64,000 bases of DNA from contig OV884011.1 of NCBI GenBank assembly GCA_930367205.1, positions 40,623,754 through 40,687,753 on the forward strand, given 5' to 3'. The notes under the pieces are model-generated. The model searched no databases, was not told the origin of the DNA, and saw only the letters and a list, made by a program, of their open reading frames with translations. A program made the position numbers and the translations under genes. Positions 1 to 11,889 of this stretch are shown here, piece by piece (the first letter of the stretch is position 1; every line of letters starts with the position of its first letter). The DNA comes from Acanthosoma haemorrhoidale. Its lineage: Eukaryota > Arthropoda > Insecta > Hemiptera > Acanthosomatidae.

Positions 1-135
1 TTTATCCCAACGTTTTACCTAAAGACTGTACGTACGGTACTGAGCAAAGAATTTATTATGAAAACCCCAGCACGCAGAGTTGAAAGAAACAGAAGTACAG
101 TACTCAACCTTCTTCCTCTGATTGGTATTGATTAA
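1..135 (+). pseudogene. gypsy-type protease N-terminal fragment (probable)
   Basis: Frame 1 is open from the window edge to a TAA at 133-135. It contains the segment MKTPARR followed by LNLLPLIGI. A closely similar segment (MKTPARR ... LYPLLGI) recurs at 937-1015, where it runs directly into gypsy protease-like sequence. I therefore read this as a second copy of the same retroelement segment. It is cut by the window start and it is too short to prove. Confidence 0.35.
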
Positions 136-890
136 AAAATTAAATTCACAGTAAAATATGTCACAATTAAGGAACTAAAAATTAAAATAAATTGCAAAAC
201 TAGTGACTTTGTTATAAATAAAACGAAACGCAAATTAGAAAACAAGTTTGTAAAAAATAAATTTTGTAGCAAAGAGGACCGTCAACTTGGAGCTGGGCGA
301 GGGCTGGGACCTCAACTGCGAAGTGGAACACTTCGGTCCCTGTTGGGAGCCAGTTATCGCACAATGCAACCTCAGTAAGGACACTTATTTATTTAGTGTC
401 TACTCTTTAATGTCCGAGTTCGTAGTTAGCAGTGAAGTAGATATGAATGAGTGTTTATGTTAATTGGTTGATGAAAGAAAAATGTTAGATTTTCATCATG
501 TTTGTCTATGGACGATGTTTGGAGATACTATATATGTATACATCAGGTCCTTTTGTGAATAGATCTAAGGATGGAAACAGTGATCGCATCCTACTTCCAC
601 CTTCAGTCCAAATCATATGACTCGATGCACACACACACATATTGTATGAATGAAAATCTAACATATTGGGATATTGTCAGAGGATATAAATGCAATGATT
701 ATGGCAAGCTATGAAGTCTTAGTTTAAATATTGTAAAAGTGAATCTTGATATTTTCTCTGGTTTAAATTGCATTAATTAACTTTCTAATGGTTTTGTTGC
801 ATTATTTAATCTACTTTAGGTCTCTGTTTTCTGTTTGGCGAAGGAAAAAAATGTCAGCGCGGATGCAAAATGAACTAATACAGTTTAAAA
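136..890. other. non-coding stretch with one exon-like GC-rich patch
   Basis: Mostly AT-rich with no convincing gene. The exception is about 270-374, which is much richer in G and C, follows a TTTTGTAG acceptor-like site and ends at a good donor-like CTCA|GTAAGG. One frame is open through it and carries three cysteines (context DLNC, GPCW, AQCN). It could be a host exon or a remnant of transposon coding sequence. I do not recognise it. Confidence 0.25.
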
Positions 891-1020
891 TGTAAAATAA
901 AGAGACAATGGAAAATGTTTCTGGAGACTTTGCAATGAAGACACCCGCACGACGAGCAGAGGGCACACAATGCACGATTATAGATCTCTACCCCTTGCTA
1001 GGAATTAAGACTTCAATCAA

Positions 1021-1254
1021 ATGTTTAATTTTCACTTTAGTACTAGATTTGATGTACTATTAGGATTCGAAACTATGAAACAATTAAAAGTCGAAATAAA
1101 TCAAATAATAAATAATGGTACCAACCGTTATCAGGAAAATAAACTTAATTACATTAACGATCATAAAGAAATTGAAAAACTTATTAGCACAGAACATATT
1201 GATAAATCCACGTTAAACAATCTGGTAAAACTAATCAGTAAATACTGTTTGTAA
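1021..1254 (+). pseudogene. gypsy-type protease/pol N-terminal fragment
   Basis: A 77-codon open stretch ending at TAA. Residues 12-21 (LLGFETMKQL) match LLGYETMKPL in the fragment at 53.5-53.8 kb, and the following charged, Asn-rich segment with STEHID matches RTEHID there. The first Met is probably not a true start, because the reading continues upstream in another frame to the MKTPARR segment. Confidence 0.5.
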
Positions 1255-2724
1255 AATAATTAAATTGGAAATAATAAAACCGACAAAGAACAATTAAGAT
1301 CCACAAACCTACATAAAATAATAACTAAAGACGAAGTGCTGACTTACTCTAGAAACTATCGCTACTCTGTACAATTAACAGATTAGCAAGGAAGTACAGA
1401 AATTGTTGAAAAATAATATAATCAGACACAGTAATTCCTCGTACAATTCACCCGTACTGATAGTACCTAAAAGGATGGATGTCTCTGGCATAAAGATAGG
1501 ACGAACAATCAAAGAAAAATACCCTCTAACGAATATTGAGGACTAATTAAATAAAGCCAGAAAGCCAAAATATTTTCTACTATTTACTTGACATCTGAAA
1601 TTCACAAAATAGAAATGGACAATGATTCAATATCTAAGACAGCTTTTAATACAGAAGACGGACAAATTTAATTATTAAGAATGCCTTATGGACTAACTAA
1701 TGTACCTCCAACGTTTCTACGCTATGAATATGATGATTTCAAATATACCCAATCCCATGCTCTCTATTAGCCATATCATGATTTATTCAAATACAATTAA
1801 CGAAAATTTAGAAAAAGTATCTCAGAAATTACAAGCGTTATCTACCCAACTTGACAAAAGATAATTATTTAAGACTGAATTACCATTTTTAGGTCACATT
1901 GTTACACCAAACGGACTTTAAACCCACCATAAAAAGATTGAAGCTCTATAAAAATTACCCAGACGAAAAGACTATTCGACAATTTTGAGGGATGAGAAGT
2001 TATTACCGCAAATTTATAAAAAATATTACGTTACATTTCCAATTTCCAAATCTCTACATTCCAAAGTTTACAAAACGGATGCTATTAAACAAGCTTATAT
2101 CGAACTTAAACAACTAATGACTAACGCTCCTATCTTGGCTTAACCAGACTGGGATAAAGAATTCATTCTGACCACTGACGCCAGTGATAAAGCGGCTGCA
2201 CTCAGAAGGATGAGTCAGGAACGGGGCTGTAGCGTTTCCATCTCGTGTTTTACAACCGGCAGAGAATAATTATTCTACCATAGAAAAGGAACTTTTATCC
2301 GTATTTTGGTCTACTCAACTCACTTTAAACCATACTTAAGTGTTCCGTATTCCTACTGCAGACAGATCATAAAGCTCTCAAATGGATCTTCACAATGAAA
2401 AACGTAAACACCAGAACTAGGAAATTGATCTAGAAACTTTGTGAAATTGAATTTGATAATGAACATATTGTAGAAAAAATGAACTTAGTTGCAGACGATT
2501 TATCGAGGAATCATACTAAACTAACATCAATCTTAAAGAAAATGACATTGACATGGAAATAGAACAATTAGGACTTTTACCAGTCGAAGACAGTCCAGAT
2601 TATGACGCATTAATAACAGACTTAGAATCAGACAAAGTTTATACCTATAAAATATATAAACCTACCTAATCGACTGATATACCATTAGAAGATATAAAAT
2701 CTGTCAAAGTGGACTTAGTAAGTA

Positions 2725-2828
2725 GATTTCGGTCGGTCACTGTGTGTGTATGTAAATAGATTCGCCTGAGGATCTATAATTATATATAATTATCTGGAAA
2801 TTTAAAGGGGCTATGAAAAAAAAAAAAA
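2725..2828 (+). mobile_element. 5'-truncated LINE-B 3' end with 12-bp target duplication
   Basis: About 104 bp ending in a poly(A) run. Its body (GAGGATCTATAATTATATAT and following) is almost the same as the 3' end of the larger LINE-B copy at 59100-59218. It is flanked by ACTTAGTAAGTA at 2713-2724 and 2829-2840, a clean 12-bp target-site duplication. It inserted into the already recognisable gypsy remnant, so it is younger than that element. Confidence 0.85.
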
Positions 2829-3565
2829 ACTTAGTAAGTAATAATACTCCACCTTCAAACAGGTACTCCTAGTAAAAGGATCCGCTCACCCCAAATAAAT
2901 TCCTTTAGTTTTCCCTTGTCCACAATCTTAAAAATTTGAGAGCTAAGGGGAAAAAAATATTAAAAAAAAACAACAAATTAGTAAGTAATATAGCTACCGC
3001 AAACTCACAAAAATCATCTAACGTCCAAAGTTGGTTATTTAGACAAGACAGTATGTCAATATCGAATAATTATAAAAAAGGGAAACAAATAATTGAAATG
3101 CACATGACATATCGACAAACACAGATATAAACTATTTTTGAACAATAAAGAGGACATTGATTCACTATTATAACAAATGTTACAACCCAAACGCACTTTA
3201 CTGTGAATTAAATATCTCATTATTACAGGAATTTTATGACAAATCATTTCGAGACTTATCGACGATTATTATCGAAAATTACCCAACAGTAAAACTTATT
3301 GTTGTTTAAAATAACCACATTGAAAGTTACATAATTAAGCACTACACCCGGAAAGATGAATTTCTCATGAAATAACGCAAAACGTATTGAAAATTATTAT
3401 GAAAAGTATCATATATTTTAACTAGACAGAGAACTAACAAACTTACAACTACATACACCATTGTACCACAATTCGACTGTATATCCTATAATTGTAGACA
3501 TTATCAATAATTTCTTAAAAACTCGTAATCATAGAGGTCTTATTAATGGACTTCTGTACATTTTT

Positions 3566-5325
3566 TTTTTTTGGATTCTTATATGTCAATCCATCCATGA
3601 GTTTATTTACTAAAAGCAGTTAAATAATTTTTATTTTATTTCGTAATTATTATCTTTCCTATAGAGGTTTAAACTTTATTTTACATTGTCATTAGTTTGT
3701 TCGTTTTATTTGCCTGGTGCAATTTTGTCATCTGAACATTAATGTTATTTATAGGGGAATTCGTTCAAGAATAGTTTTTTTTTTTTTCAATTCTATTCTA
3801 TATTTTCATAATTTTCAAGAGACCTCTTCTTTTAAGAAAAATATGTTTTTTTTTAGAAATCTTATGAATTAATTATTTTCAAAGTAGCATATTTAAATAA
3901 AAATCTAAAATTACTGCCAATGAACAGAGTCAGAGTGTTATTGCAGAGACTCCGGTAAATTAGAAATGATAAAAATAGTATGACACTTTTTTTTTCAAAA
4001 ATATACTTATACCACTTTAACAAGTCTCGTTAAATATCTATCACGTGATTAAAACATTTGAAAAATAAGGGGAACTAAAAGATCAATATTAAAATGAAAT
4101 ATGTTGTTAGTAAACAAATAAAAATGATTTCTACTCCGTTACGAGGTTCAGCTTAAGAATATTGGTGTAAGAGGTACGGTGAATAGATAAAGTTAGGGAT
4201 TAAAGCAGAGGAATAGTTAAAAATGATCAGTGCGTTATTTTTGGCAAAAAACGATTGACTTTACTTGTTAAATCATGTTTGTTACTAAAAATCACTTTTT
4301 TAACAAATAAAAATGTTTAAAATAGCTCTGAACGATTTAACCACGTGATCAAAACAATTTTGGAATAGTTATGTATAAACGTTCTTGCTATTAATCATCT
4401 CTAAAGTGGCCCTAACCACGGGGAAAAGTCGGAGCTTATCGTAAATCGGATAATGGAGGTGTAACTTGAAAAACTTAAGGTTTTTTTACCTTTTTGCAGG
4501 TTTAATTTTTTTTTTCATAAAACTTGTTGCTTTATTTTAACCAACACTTAATCAGATATGCGAATGACAATTATTCAGTACCACACTTAATTTTTTGTTT
4601 AAATATATATAAGCAAATTTTTTTTATTTATATTTTAACTACATTAATTAATTATGTTATTAACTCATTTTGGATTTTGTTGTGTGTGCAGCGTGTTGAT
4701 AATTATTTATTCTTGTTAATTATTTATTTGCATTGACAATGATACCCAAGTTTGTTGAATGGATTCCGTTGTATAATAAAGTTTCAGTGAGTGAAAATAT
4801 CCTTCATCATTCATTAATACAAAGTACTTGTATTATATTAGATTTTAGGTCACATAAAATAATTCTTTTTCTTTGGATGTTTTAGTATTCTGGCCAGCTT
4901 TGAATGTGGTAATGTAAGTTCCCGAAATCAAGAATTTTGAGAACAATATAAATTTCGAGAAGTGCATGCTTGTTTATTTCTTCATCACATCAACTTTTAT
5001 TTAAGCTAAGCGGAGTTTTTTTATTAAAAGCTATAGTTTATGGGACCTGAGGGTTATAACCACTTTGTTGTAACCTCGATAGTAAGTGGAGTGTTAAATC
5101 AAATTATTAAACGGCTCAAATTTATCTTTTTAAGAAAATTTTTTTTTTGGCTTGATAATTATTTATCAATTTTTATCTTATTTTCTTATCAAGTTTTTTT
5201 TTTTCATAGTTATCATAATTACTCATCATTGGTGATAGAGTGAGTGATACCTGCCGCAATGAGGGAGTATAAGAAAGGGTGAATCCGCTTTCTGTTGAAG
5301 TCACCCAAGCAGCCTTACCGTGCAG
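3566..5325. other. AT-rich intergenic DNA, no gene seen
   Basis: Rich in T runs and A runs. The open frames here are low-complexity (Phe, Ile, Leu, Tyr) and look random. No RNA gene or transposon end was recognised. Confidence 0.5.
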
Positions 5326-5349
5326 ACACTCTCTTTTGCACCGCCGAAG

Positions 5350-5616
5350 ATGTACAAGTTCTTGATCTGCACTTTTTGCCTTGTGGCAGTTCTCAGCAGC
5401 CGTTTCGGGACGTCTACTCCTTTGAAGAAAACATGTACGTTCTCCGAGCTATCGGTGGATACTCCACAAACACCAGAGGTCGGCGCAGCACCGCCCAACA
5501 CGACTTATTCTCTACAAGGGTACTCAGAGAAGAACTACCGACGTTACAAAGACATCCTCGAGGCGTACATACGCGAAGGCAACAAGCAAATATCACGTAA
5601 CACAACTAAATATTGA
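5350..5616 (+). CDS. possible small secreted protein, terminal coding exon
   Basis: An 88-residue frame from ATG 5350 to TGA 5614-5616. Residues 1-17 (MYKFLICTFCLVAVLSS) look like a signal peptide. The rest is hydrophilic, contains a KK pair, two NTT glycosylation-type sites and a charged C-terminal half with many Tyr, Lys, Arg and Glu. The exon is clearly richer in G and C than its surroundings. A splice acceptor (TACCGTGCAG) ends at 5325, so a 5' non-coding exon may lie upstream. An AATAAA lies 61 bp after the stop. The frame beginning at 5320 would add ten residues before this Met; I prefer 5350 because the hydrophobic stretch then sits at the N terminus. The product is not recognised; function unknown. 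Confidence 0.5.
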   Translation: MYKFLICTFCLVAVLSSRFGTSTPLKKTCTFSELSVDTPQTPEVGAAPPNTTYSLQGYSEKNYRRYKDILEAYIREGNKQISRNTTKY

Positions 5617-5676
5617 ATTTCGTTTGTTGTATTATATGGAATTAATAGATAAATATGTTATTCTGTAATTGAAATT

Positions 5677-5682
5677 AATAAA
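5677..5682 (+). promoter_or_regulatory. polyadenylation signal AATAAA
   Basis: AATAAA 61 bp downstream of the stop of the small secreted-protein frame, followed by T- and GT-containing sequence. The motif is common in AT-rich DNA, so its use is inferred from position only. Confidence 0.4.
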
Positions 5683-5699
5683 ATTTATTTATAATGTTA

Positions 5700-8480
5700 T
5701 ATAATATATAGTATTTTAATAAAATATTATTGAAATATTTTTTTGAGACCAATATAATAAAAAATTTAATTTGAAAAACGTTTAGATTTAAAAAAAAAAA
5801 ATTCTATACCATACAGTTGTTGGAGGTATAAATTCTGAGTAGAAGTTAAGAATCTGATGTTGCTGTATACAGAGTGTTCAGTTGAAGTGTGTCAAAAATT
5901 AGAACTAAATACCCAGAAGTAAATCCAAGTATCAATGGCCATGTTAATTTTGCTTATCGTGACATTAGATATCGATTTTATAGGGCTCTCATAAGGTGTG
6001 GTTAGCACAATTCATGATAGGGGTTGGAATGCCTAGGTTGACAGTGTATTTATTTCACTAGCATAAGATGAACAGAGTACTCAAAACGGTAAGTAGGTAA
6101 ACAGACAAGCAAAGCTTATAATTTTATGTTTATAAAAAGAATTGAGCAACTTGGCTAACCGCGGTTAAGTTTTAAGGCCCTCAATTTTTTTTTCCAACGT
6201 TTAGGTTTTTGAAAGCGTTGACGTTTTGTAATAATAGTCTACTCCAGTCCCGACACATAATAAATATTATTATTCAGTGTGTTCAGATATGTTATTGGTT
6301 AATGAGAGACAGACACACAAGGGATAATTACATGATTGTCATTTGTTGTTTATATTAATTGAGACCTCCATGACAACTTTTTTTATTTATTTTAGCTTGA
6401 ACAAGTCTCTCGCTAAGATCATCACTAGCAGATAGACAGATTCATCGGTGAAACATAAGGGTTTCTCATTTTGAAAAAGCAAATTAACGAAAACTCCAAG
6501 ACACAAATCAATTAGATGGATTTATAGAAAAATAATCTTATCTGTGAATTGTATTAGTTGAATATTGTAAGCTAGTTAAAAGTCATGAAAGATAATAATA
6601 AATTTATAAAATAAATGCACAATGTTTAACGTAAAAAACATAATAAATTTCAACCAGCATACTATTCACTGTCACCTTCACAGTTTTCAAGTGGTTACTA
6701 GGTGGTACAAACTAGGGCTATTGAGAAGACTAGTTCTTGAGAATCTTTGAATTTATGATTTCATTGTTCTTGTCTTTATCGCATACAACGCTAAATGAAT
6801 CTAGTTGTTTTTTTCAATAGTTTCCAGTTTATTGATTACTTTTTTTAATTGCTACAGATGTGGTGCATCTTGGTGTCCTCCTTGTATTAAATTATGGTAG
6901 AATGGACTAAAGTTTTTCGAAGATGTGCAGTTCACTCTATGGAATTCTTCCATTCATAGGATTTCTCACTCATCTTTCATTATACATCACTTGTACTTAC
7001 CTTAATCCATAGACTCCCAATATTTCTCTCGAGTCTCAATGTAGGAGATAAAATACATAAAATATTTATGATTGTGTAAGAAATGCCAATCTATCACCTC
7101 ATTAAAATATTAACCTAAATTATTGGATATGAAGGTGTACACCATGTGTCGTACTTGTAACAGTACCATGTCTCCCAGTTTTATTCATGTTTTCTTAACG
7201 TAGTTCACATACCATCTTCCAAAATTATTATGATGAAGTCTGGATCACATATCTAGCAGAATGTCGTTCAGAGTCTTAAAAACTTTTCTGATGAGTAATG
7301 GAGAGGTGTCATGGTGAGAGCCTAAGCGTTAATCAATAAGGCCACAAATGAACGACAAACGCATTGGGACGTTTAATAATTCTGTGTGGTTAGGATGTGT
7401 GCCCTAGTACCCCCCACAGGTGTTCGATTATTTTACGAACGACATACTGCACTACACCCGGCATCCATAGACCTAAGTAAATAACATTAAGATATGGTCT
7501 AAGAAATCGGAAATCCAATTTAACAACGACACATGCCCCCGAAGTATACTTAAACAACACACCCCTTAACACTTCTTCAAATTTGGTACCTAGCAATACT
7601 TTTTGTTCGTTTGAGCATTGCATTTAAAACGAGTGGATGACTATGTTGGGTATGGACATAGGCTAATAAAAATGTCACAAATCCCTTTCATCAATATAAG
7701 CAGAGATTTCCACAAACTCGCTACCAAAGCATGTACATGAAAGTCTCACATAAGAAACAAATCAAACCACATTTTCGACAACTAAAGATACTTATTAGTC
7801 CAATGTACTGTCACTAATAATAGAGTAAAAAAAATTAGGCAAATGAAAAACGCATCCTATTAGGCTTTGAACCACAGATAATATTTAGTGATCTACCAAT
7901 AAAATACGTAAACGACCAAATTAAACCAAAGTAATCCTGTTCCATTTTACGTTTTATTTTAAGTATATTCTAACTCAGAAATCGGTATAATCCCCTCAAG
8001 CCGATTGCTCATGAACAGTTTTATAATGCTATGAATATTATAATGATAATATTATATATAACGGATTCACCAGCTAGCATTCGTTGAGGAAGGAGTTTTA
8101 ATTACACGGTGTTCTGTTGTGTTATTCAGTGAATCAGTGAATTCCCGTGAAGACAGGAAGCGATTGGAGCAGCAGTAAGAGAACATTGTAAGTACTTCCT
8201 GGAAATACTATGTGAAACAGTGACCCCCCCCCCAATTGGGTGTCGCACGAACCCACCGAGACAATGCCCGCCCGTAAAGGCCAGTTATTTAATGCTCATT
8301 AGACCTTTCATTTTCAATAGAAACGTGTGCCACAGTTGAGACTTATGGTCCCCCTTTTTTTTGTAATGAACCCCTTCCTCCCATAAACTCCTAACCCTCA
8401 GACTACCTGTTACTGACCTGCTCCCTCACCCTACAAGACACCCACACTTGTGTCTAAGCATTCAACAGAGTATGTTGTTC
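5700..8480. other. intergenic DNA, no gene seen
   Basis: AT-rich, no long frame with coding character. The 77-codon minus-strand frame at 7390-7623 lacks any domain I can name. A C homopolymer lies near 8223. Confidence 0.45.
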
Positions 8481-8483
8481 TAA

Positions 8484-8580
8484 TGCTGTATCTGATTAAT
8501 ATTTGTATATATACCAGTGCTTCGATTGTTATTCATAATAAAGTTTTGTAAAAGACTCTCCTCTACAAGATTATTTAACT
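8484..8580 (+). repeat. 3' part of the 5' LTR of the outer gypsy element
   Basis: Contains a CATAATAAAG polyadenylation-type motif and ends AAGATTATTTAACT. The following bases, TGGTGCCCCGAGCAGG (first T shared), look like a tRNA primer-binding site. The same block closes the element at 16360-16462. The 5' limit of the LTR could not be set. Confidence 0.55.
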
Positions 8581-8897
8581 GGTGCCCCGAGCAGGCACCT
8601 GGCAGCATACTCAATAACTTTACGGTAGTCCACCATAAAGAGATCCCTCATTTGGTAACGGAAAGAAACCCCTCAGGACAGGACTTCACCGATATTGGGT
8701 GAATATCGATCTATTTCAATAGATTTTCACCAGGGAACCCCCTAAAGAAATTTGTTATATATCTGAGGAAGTTGAAGGAAGAAAGAAAACTGGACTTCAC
8801 TGAAGACATCATTCACTCGGCAAATACAATTATTATGCACATTCTGGCTTTATGACATCAGTAACTGACATACTTAACATTTTAAGAAACAGAAGAA

Positions 8898-9167
8898 ATG
8901 GAAGGAACTAGTTATGTAATTAAAGCCACTGACATTCAACAAATCCCCGAATTTAATGGAAACCCATGTGACTTAGTGACCTTTTTAAGCCAATTATTAT
9001 ATGTTGCCTCTACAGTAGCAGCACTAGACAACCAGCATAGAGACTACAATTTACGACAGTTACTTAGTTAGACAAAATCGAACAAATTAACAGACTAGGC
9101 TAAATTTTGCGGAAAACGAAACTACGACACAATTGACGAATTCATATAAGAATTTAAAAGATATTTC
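8898..9167 (+). pseudogene. gypsy-class gag, 5' part
   Basis: ATG at 8898 opens a frame that reads about 57 codons (including EFNGNPCDLVTFLSQL) to an in-frame TAG, then continues as further gag-like sequence with stops (YDTIDEFI). EFNG near the start is typical of the gag N terminus of errantivirus-type elements. It is interrupted at 9167 by the inner gypsy element and continues at 13239. Confidence 0.5.
9163..9167 (+). repeat. target-site duplication ATTTC of the inner gypsy element (left copy)
   Basis: ATTTC here and again at 13234-13238 flank the 9168-13233 element exactly. Removing one copy and the insert rejoins the outer gag. Confidence 0.85.
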
Positions 9168-9361
9168 TGTTTGGATATTATATATTTGAGAATATGGTGA
9201 CAACACTGTTGTTACCTTTTTGTATGGTTATATGTTGTTGTCATCAAGGCTGTCAGTGTTATGAGTCTTAGTTGCCATGATGTGTTGTGATGTAATCATG
9301 ATTAATAAATTTGAATACAAATGTAACAGCTTTGTTTATTCAATAATAGCCACACAAAACA
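9168..9361 (+). repeat. 5' LTR of inner gypsy element
   Basis: Begins TGTTTGGATATT and ends CACACAAAACA. Contains AATAAA near 9304. Paired with the 3' LTR at 13040-13233. Confidence 0.92.
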
Positions 9362-9376
9362 TGGCGCAGTCTATAA
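9362..9376 (+). promoter_or_regulatory. tRNA primer-binding site
   Basis: TGGCGCAGTC begins on the first base after the 5' LTR. TGGCGCAGTC is the kind of primer-binding site known from insect gypsy-group elements. The position fixes the LTR boundary. Confidence 0.8.
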
Positions 9377-9515
9377 AGTGAAGTTATTCGGAGTGTAATT
9401 AAAGTATAACAATTAACCGTGTGCGATGGAGTTCAATAACCCGTGTATTTTAAACCTTTCAACAGGAAATGTGTCAAATAATTTTCGGCTTTTCCAGTAG
9501 GAAATCAAGATTTAT

Positions 9516-10078
9516 TTGTTGGCAACGGAGACTGTAAATAAATCAAGAGAAGTTCAAATAGCCAGACTTAAAAACTTAATGGGGTCCGAGGCTTTGAAGG
9601 TTTACATGTCCGTCACTATGACAGCCTGTGATAGAGAATCTGTCGAATCAATATTGACCGTGCTTGAACAATATTGTATTCCAAAGAAAAATGAAACAAT
9701 GGAGGTATTTAAATTTTTTAATAGGAGGCAAGGTGCAAACGAGCCTTTTGAACATTTCTATGCGGAACTGGAGTTTCTCATTTCTTCCTGTGAGTTTGGG
9801 AAACAAAAAGATAAGCTTCTCAAAAGGCGCAAATTGTTTTGGGCGTTAATTCTGCCTCGACCCGTGAACGCTTGTTGCGTGAAGATCCCTCGTTGAGTAA
9901 AACAGTTGCCTTTTTCAAATCTGTGGAGATGGCAGCCGACAACTTGCGATTAATCAAGGAACAAGAAGATCAACAGCAGCTAGAGGTCTTCAAGTTGGTG
10001 AGGAGTAACAATCAACAGACTGTAAATAATAATTATATTGATAAGCCAGAACTAAATAAGGATTTGTTGAATAAGTAA
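9516..10078 (+). pseudogene. gag of inner gypsy element (frameshifted)
   Basis: Frame one runs 9516-9896 and the continuation (VNSASTRERLLREDPSL) lies in another frame from 9839 to 10078, so a frameshift near 9835 splits the gene. Upstream of 9516 the same frame includes PVGNQDLFVG-like sequence. The helical, Cys-poor gag with FNRRQG..EPFEHFYAELEFL is typical of K02A2.6-like gypsy elements found in arthropods. A CCHC knuckle was not seen before 10078. Confidence 0.7.
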
Positions 10079-10107
10079 ATCAAATAAATAAAAACAAAAA
10101 CTGTGAA

Positions 10108-10410
10108 TGGTTGGAAAATATAGAAATTAACGGAAAATTAATTTTGTTCAAATTAGATACTGGGGCCGAAACCAATGTTATATCATTGCATTTGCTAAAA
10201 AATGAGTTAGGAATGAGCAACTCTGATATTTCCAATACTAGCACTGTGTTGGAGGCATTTGTGGGGTTCAAAATAAAACCTATTGGTGCAATTAAGTTGA
10301 AAATTAGTTATCAGAATAAATGTTGTACAACAGAATTTGTAGTTCTTGAGCAAAAATGTAGGTTTTCCAATTCTGGGACTCAGAACATGTTTGGATTTAA
10401 ATTTAAATAA
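10108..10410 (+). pseudogene. retropepsin-type protease of inner gypsy element
   Basis: Reads WLENIEINGKLILFKLDTGAETNVI: the DTGAE motif is the aspartic protease active site and lies about 20 residues into the domain. The frame ends at a TAA at 10408-10410, with pol sequence continuing beyond it. Confidence 0.8.
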
Positions 10411-11200
10411 AAAAGTAGAAGATATTAAAGCTGCAAATTTCTCAAAATTTTTGGAGCAAAATAATGATGTTTTTAAAGGTTTAGGTTGGTTTCCAGACTT
10501 GTGTTCATTAAAATTGAAAGAGCGTGCTATTCCAAAATCAAGCCCTGCTTTAAGGTTCCATTTAAAATTGAAGATAGATTAAGACAGACCCTGATAACTT
10601 AGAAAAAAATAAGGTTATTGCAATGGTTGAGAGCCCAGGAGAATGGTTCAATAATATTGTCATAGTGGAAAAGCAAGACTCATCATTGCGAATTTGTATA
10701 GACCCTCAACAATTAAATAAATATCTCATTAGAGATTACTATGAAATCCCAACAATCGAGGATATATCTGTCAAGCTAGCCAATAAAAAATTTTTCTGTC
10801 TCTATGATTTGAAACAGGGTTTTCATCAATTGGTTTTAGATGAGGCTTCTAGTTATTTGTGCTCATTCAGTACACCTTTTGGACTTTATAAATATCTGAG
10901 GAGGAATTGCAGGGAATCGTGAATGATGTTGTGGGTGTGGCTAAAAAAAATAATATTAGATTCAACCCAGAAAAAGTTCAATATTTCGTTAAAGAGGTTA
11001 AGTTCCTAGGGTTCTTGTTTAGTGAACATGGGCATAAGCCGGATCCAGACCGGATCCGTGTTATTAATGAGCTAAAAGCACCACGTAACGTTAAGGAACT
11101 ACAGAAAATGTTAGGAATGGTGAATTTTCTACGTAGCCACTTACCGAACTTGTCTCAGGTTTTGTCTCCCTTCCGGCTGTAGCTAAAAAAGGGTTCAGAA
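10410..11200 (+). pseudogene. reverse transcriptase of inner gypsy element, catalytic box deleted
   Basis: RT fingers are recognisable (SPGEWFNNIVIVEK, LRICIDPQQLNKYLIRDYYEIPT at 10623-10760, then FFCLYDLKQGFHQLVLDE and FSTPFGLYKYL to about 10897). The sequence then jumps to the thumb side (NDVVGVAKKNNIRFNPEKV, VKFLGFLFSEHG, from about 10920). The segment that normally carries the YxDD motif between these parts is absent. A further stop precedes 10623. Confidence 0.8.
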
Positions 11201-11283
11201 TGGTTATGGACCTCGCTCCACGATAAGAAGTTTCTTGAATTGAAGGTACTTCTAGGCAATGCAGCATTATTGAGTTCTTTTGA

Positions 11284-11660
11284 CCCTACTAAAAAAGTAG
11301 AAATCCAAGCTGATGCTAGTAAGGATGCCCTGGGTTGTGCACTTTTTCAAGAAGGTAGACCTATCCTCTTTGCTAGCAGGTCATTGACAGATTGAGTGCA
11401 ATTATGCTCAGATTGAAAAGGAAATGCTTGCTGTTGTTTTCACGTTCACCAAGTTCCACAAATATGTATATGGTCATTCCAGTGTTACAGCTTTTTCTGA
11501 TCATTCTCCACTGACATCTATTTTTACAAAGGATATAAGTAAGATAGTTAACAATCGAATAAAACGAATGAGATTAAAATTGTTGCCTTATCAGTTTGAA
11601 TTAAAGTATCTGCCCGGAAAATTCATGTATATCGCAGATTTTTTATCTCGTAATTTTGTC
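11284..11660 (+). pseudogene. RNase H of inner gypsy element
   Basis: ADASKDALGCALFQEGRPI (about 11311-11367) carries the first catalytic Asp. After a stop and frameshift near 11395 the frame resumes as EMLAVVFTFTKFHKYVYG and SDHSPLTSIF, ending with the usual FMYIADFLSRN. Order and spacing fit a gypsy RNase H. Confidence 0.8.
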
Positions 11661-11889
11661 AAATCTGACCTTGATGATGACCCATCTGAGAGTGCATTGT
11701 TTGGGGGCCAAAATCAATTTCACTGATGAAAAATACTCTAAGTTTGTAGCTGAAACCCAGCAGGATCCGTCCCTTTCACAAATAACTGAATTCTATCGTA
11801 ATGGTTGGCCGTCAAAATTAGAATCCACTGTAGCTCCCGAAGTGGTTCATTTTTATAAATTTCGTAATGATATATGTTAAGAAAGTGGT

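Larger units (their letters stand above)
900..3565 (+). mobile_element. decayed gypsy/errantivirus-type element (protease, RT, RNase H, env traces)
   Basis: A heavily mutated retroelement read in the plus direction. Protease-distal sequence (LLGFETMKQL, about 1054-1083) closely matches the fragment at 53.57 kb. RT-like pieces follow: PVLIVPKRMD near 1450 and YGLTN near 1690. An RNase H-like TDASDKAAAL lies near 2175 and the typical end of RNase H, LVADDLSRNH, near 2485-2515. Near 3520-3555 a piece reading RGLINGLL matches the segment after the cleavage site of the env copy at 15.77 kb. Stops and frameshifts occur throughout, so no product is expected. A 104-bp LINE tail inserted at 2725. Confidence 0.7.

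Noticed and set aside
2936..3130. Small Lys/Asn/Ser-rich protein
   Set aside because: Lies within decayed gypsy sequence, low complexity, no homolog visible.
5350..5616. Neuropeptide F/NPY-like peptide
   Set aside because: The YRRYKDILEAYI segment only loosely recalls the NPY helix, and there is no RxRF or RxRY-amide ending with a Gly cleavage signal.
7390..7623. Minus-strand 77-codon frame as a gene
   Set aside because: No domain, no supporting splice or poly(A) context, and composition like the surroundings.
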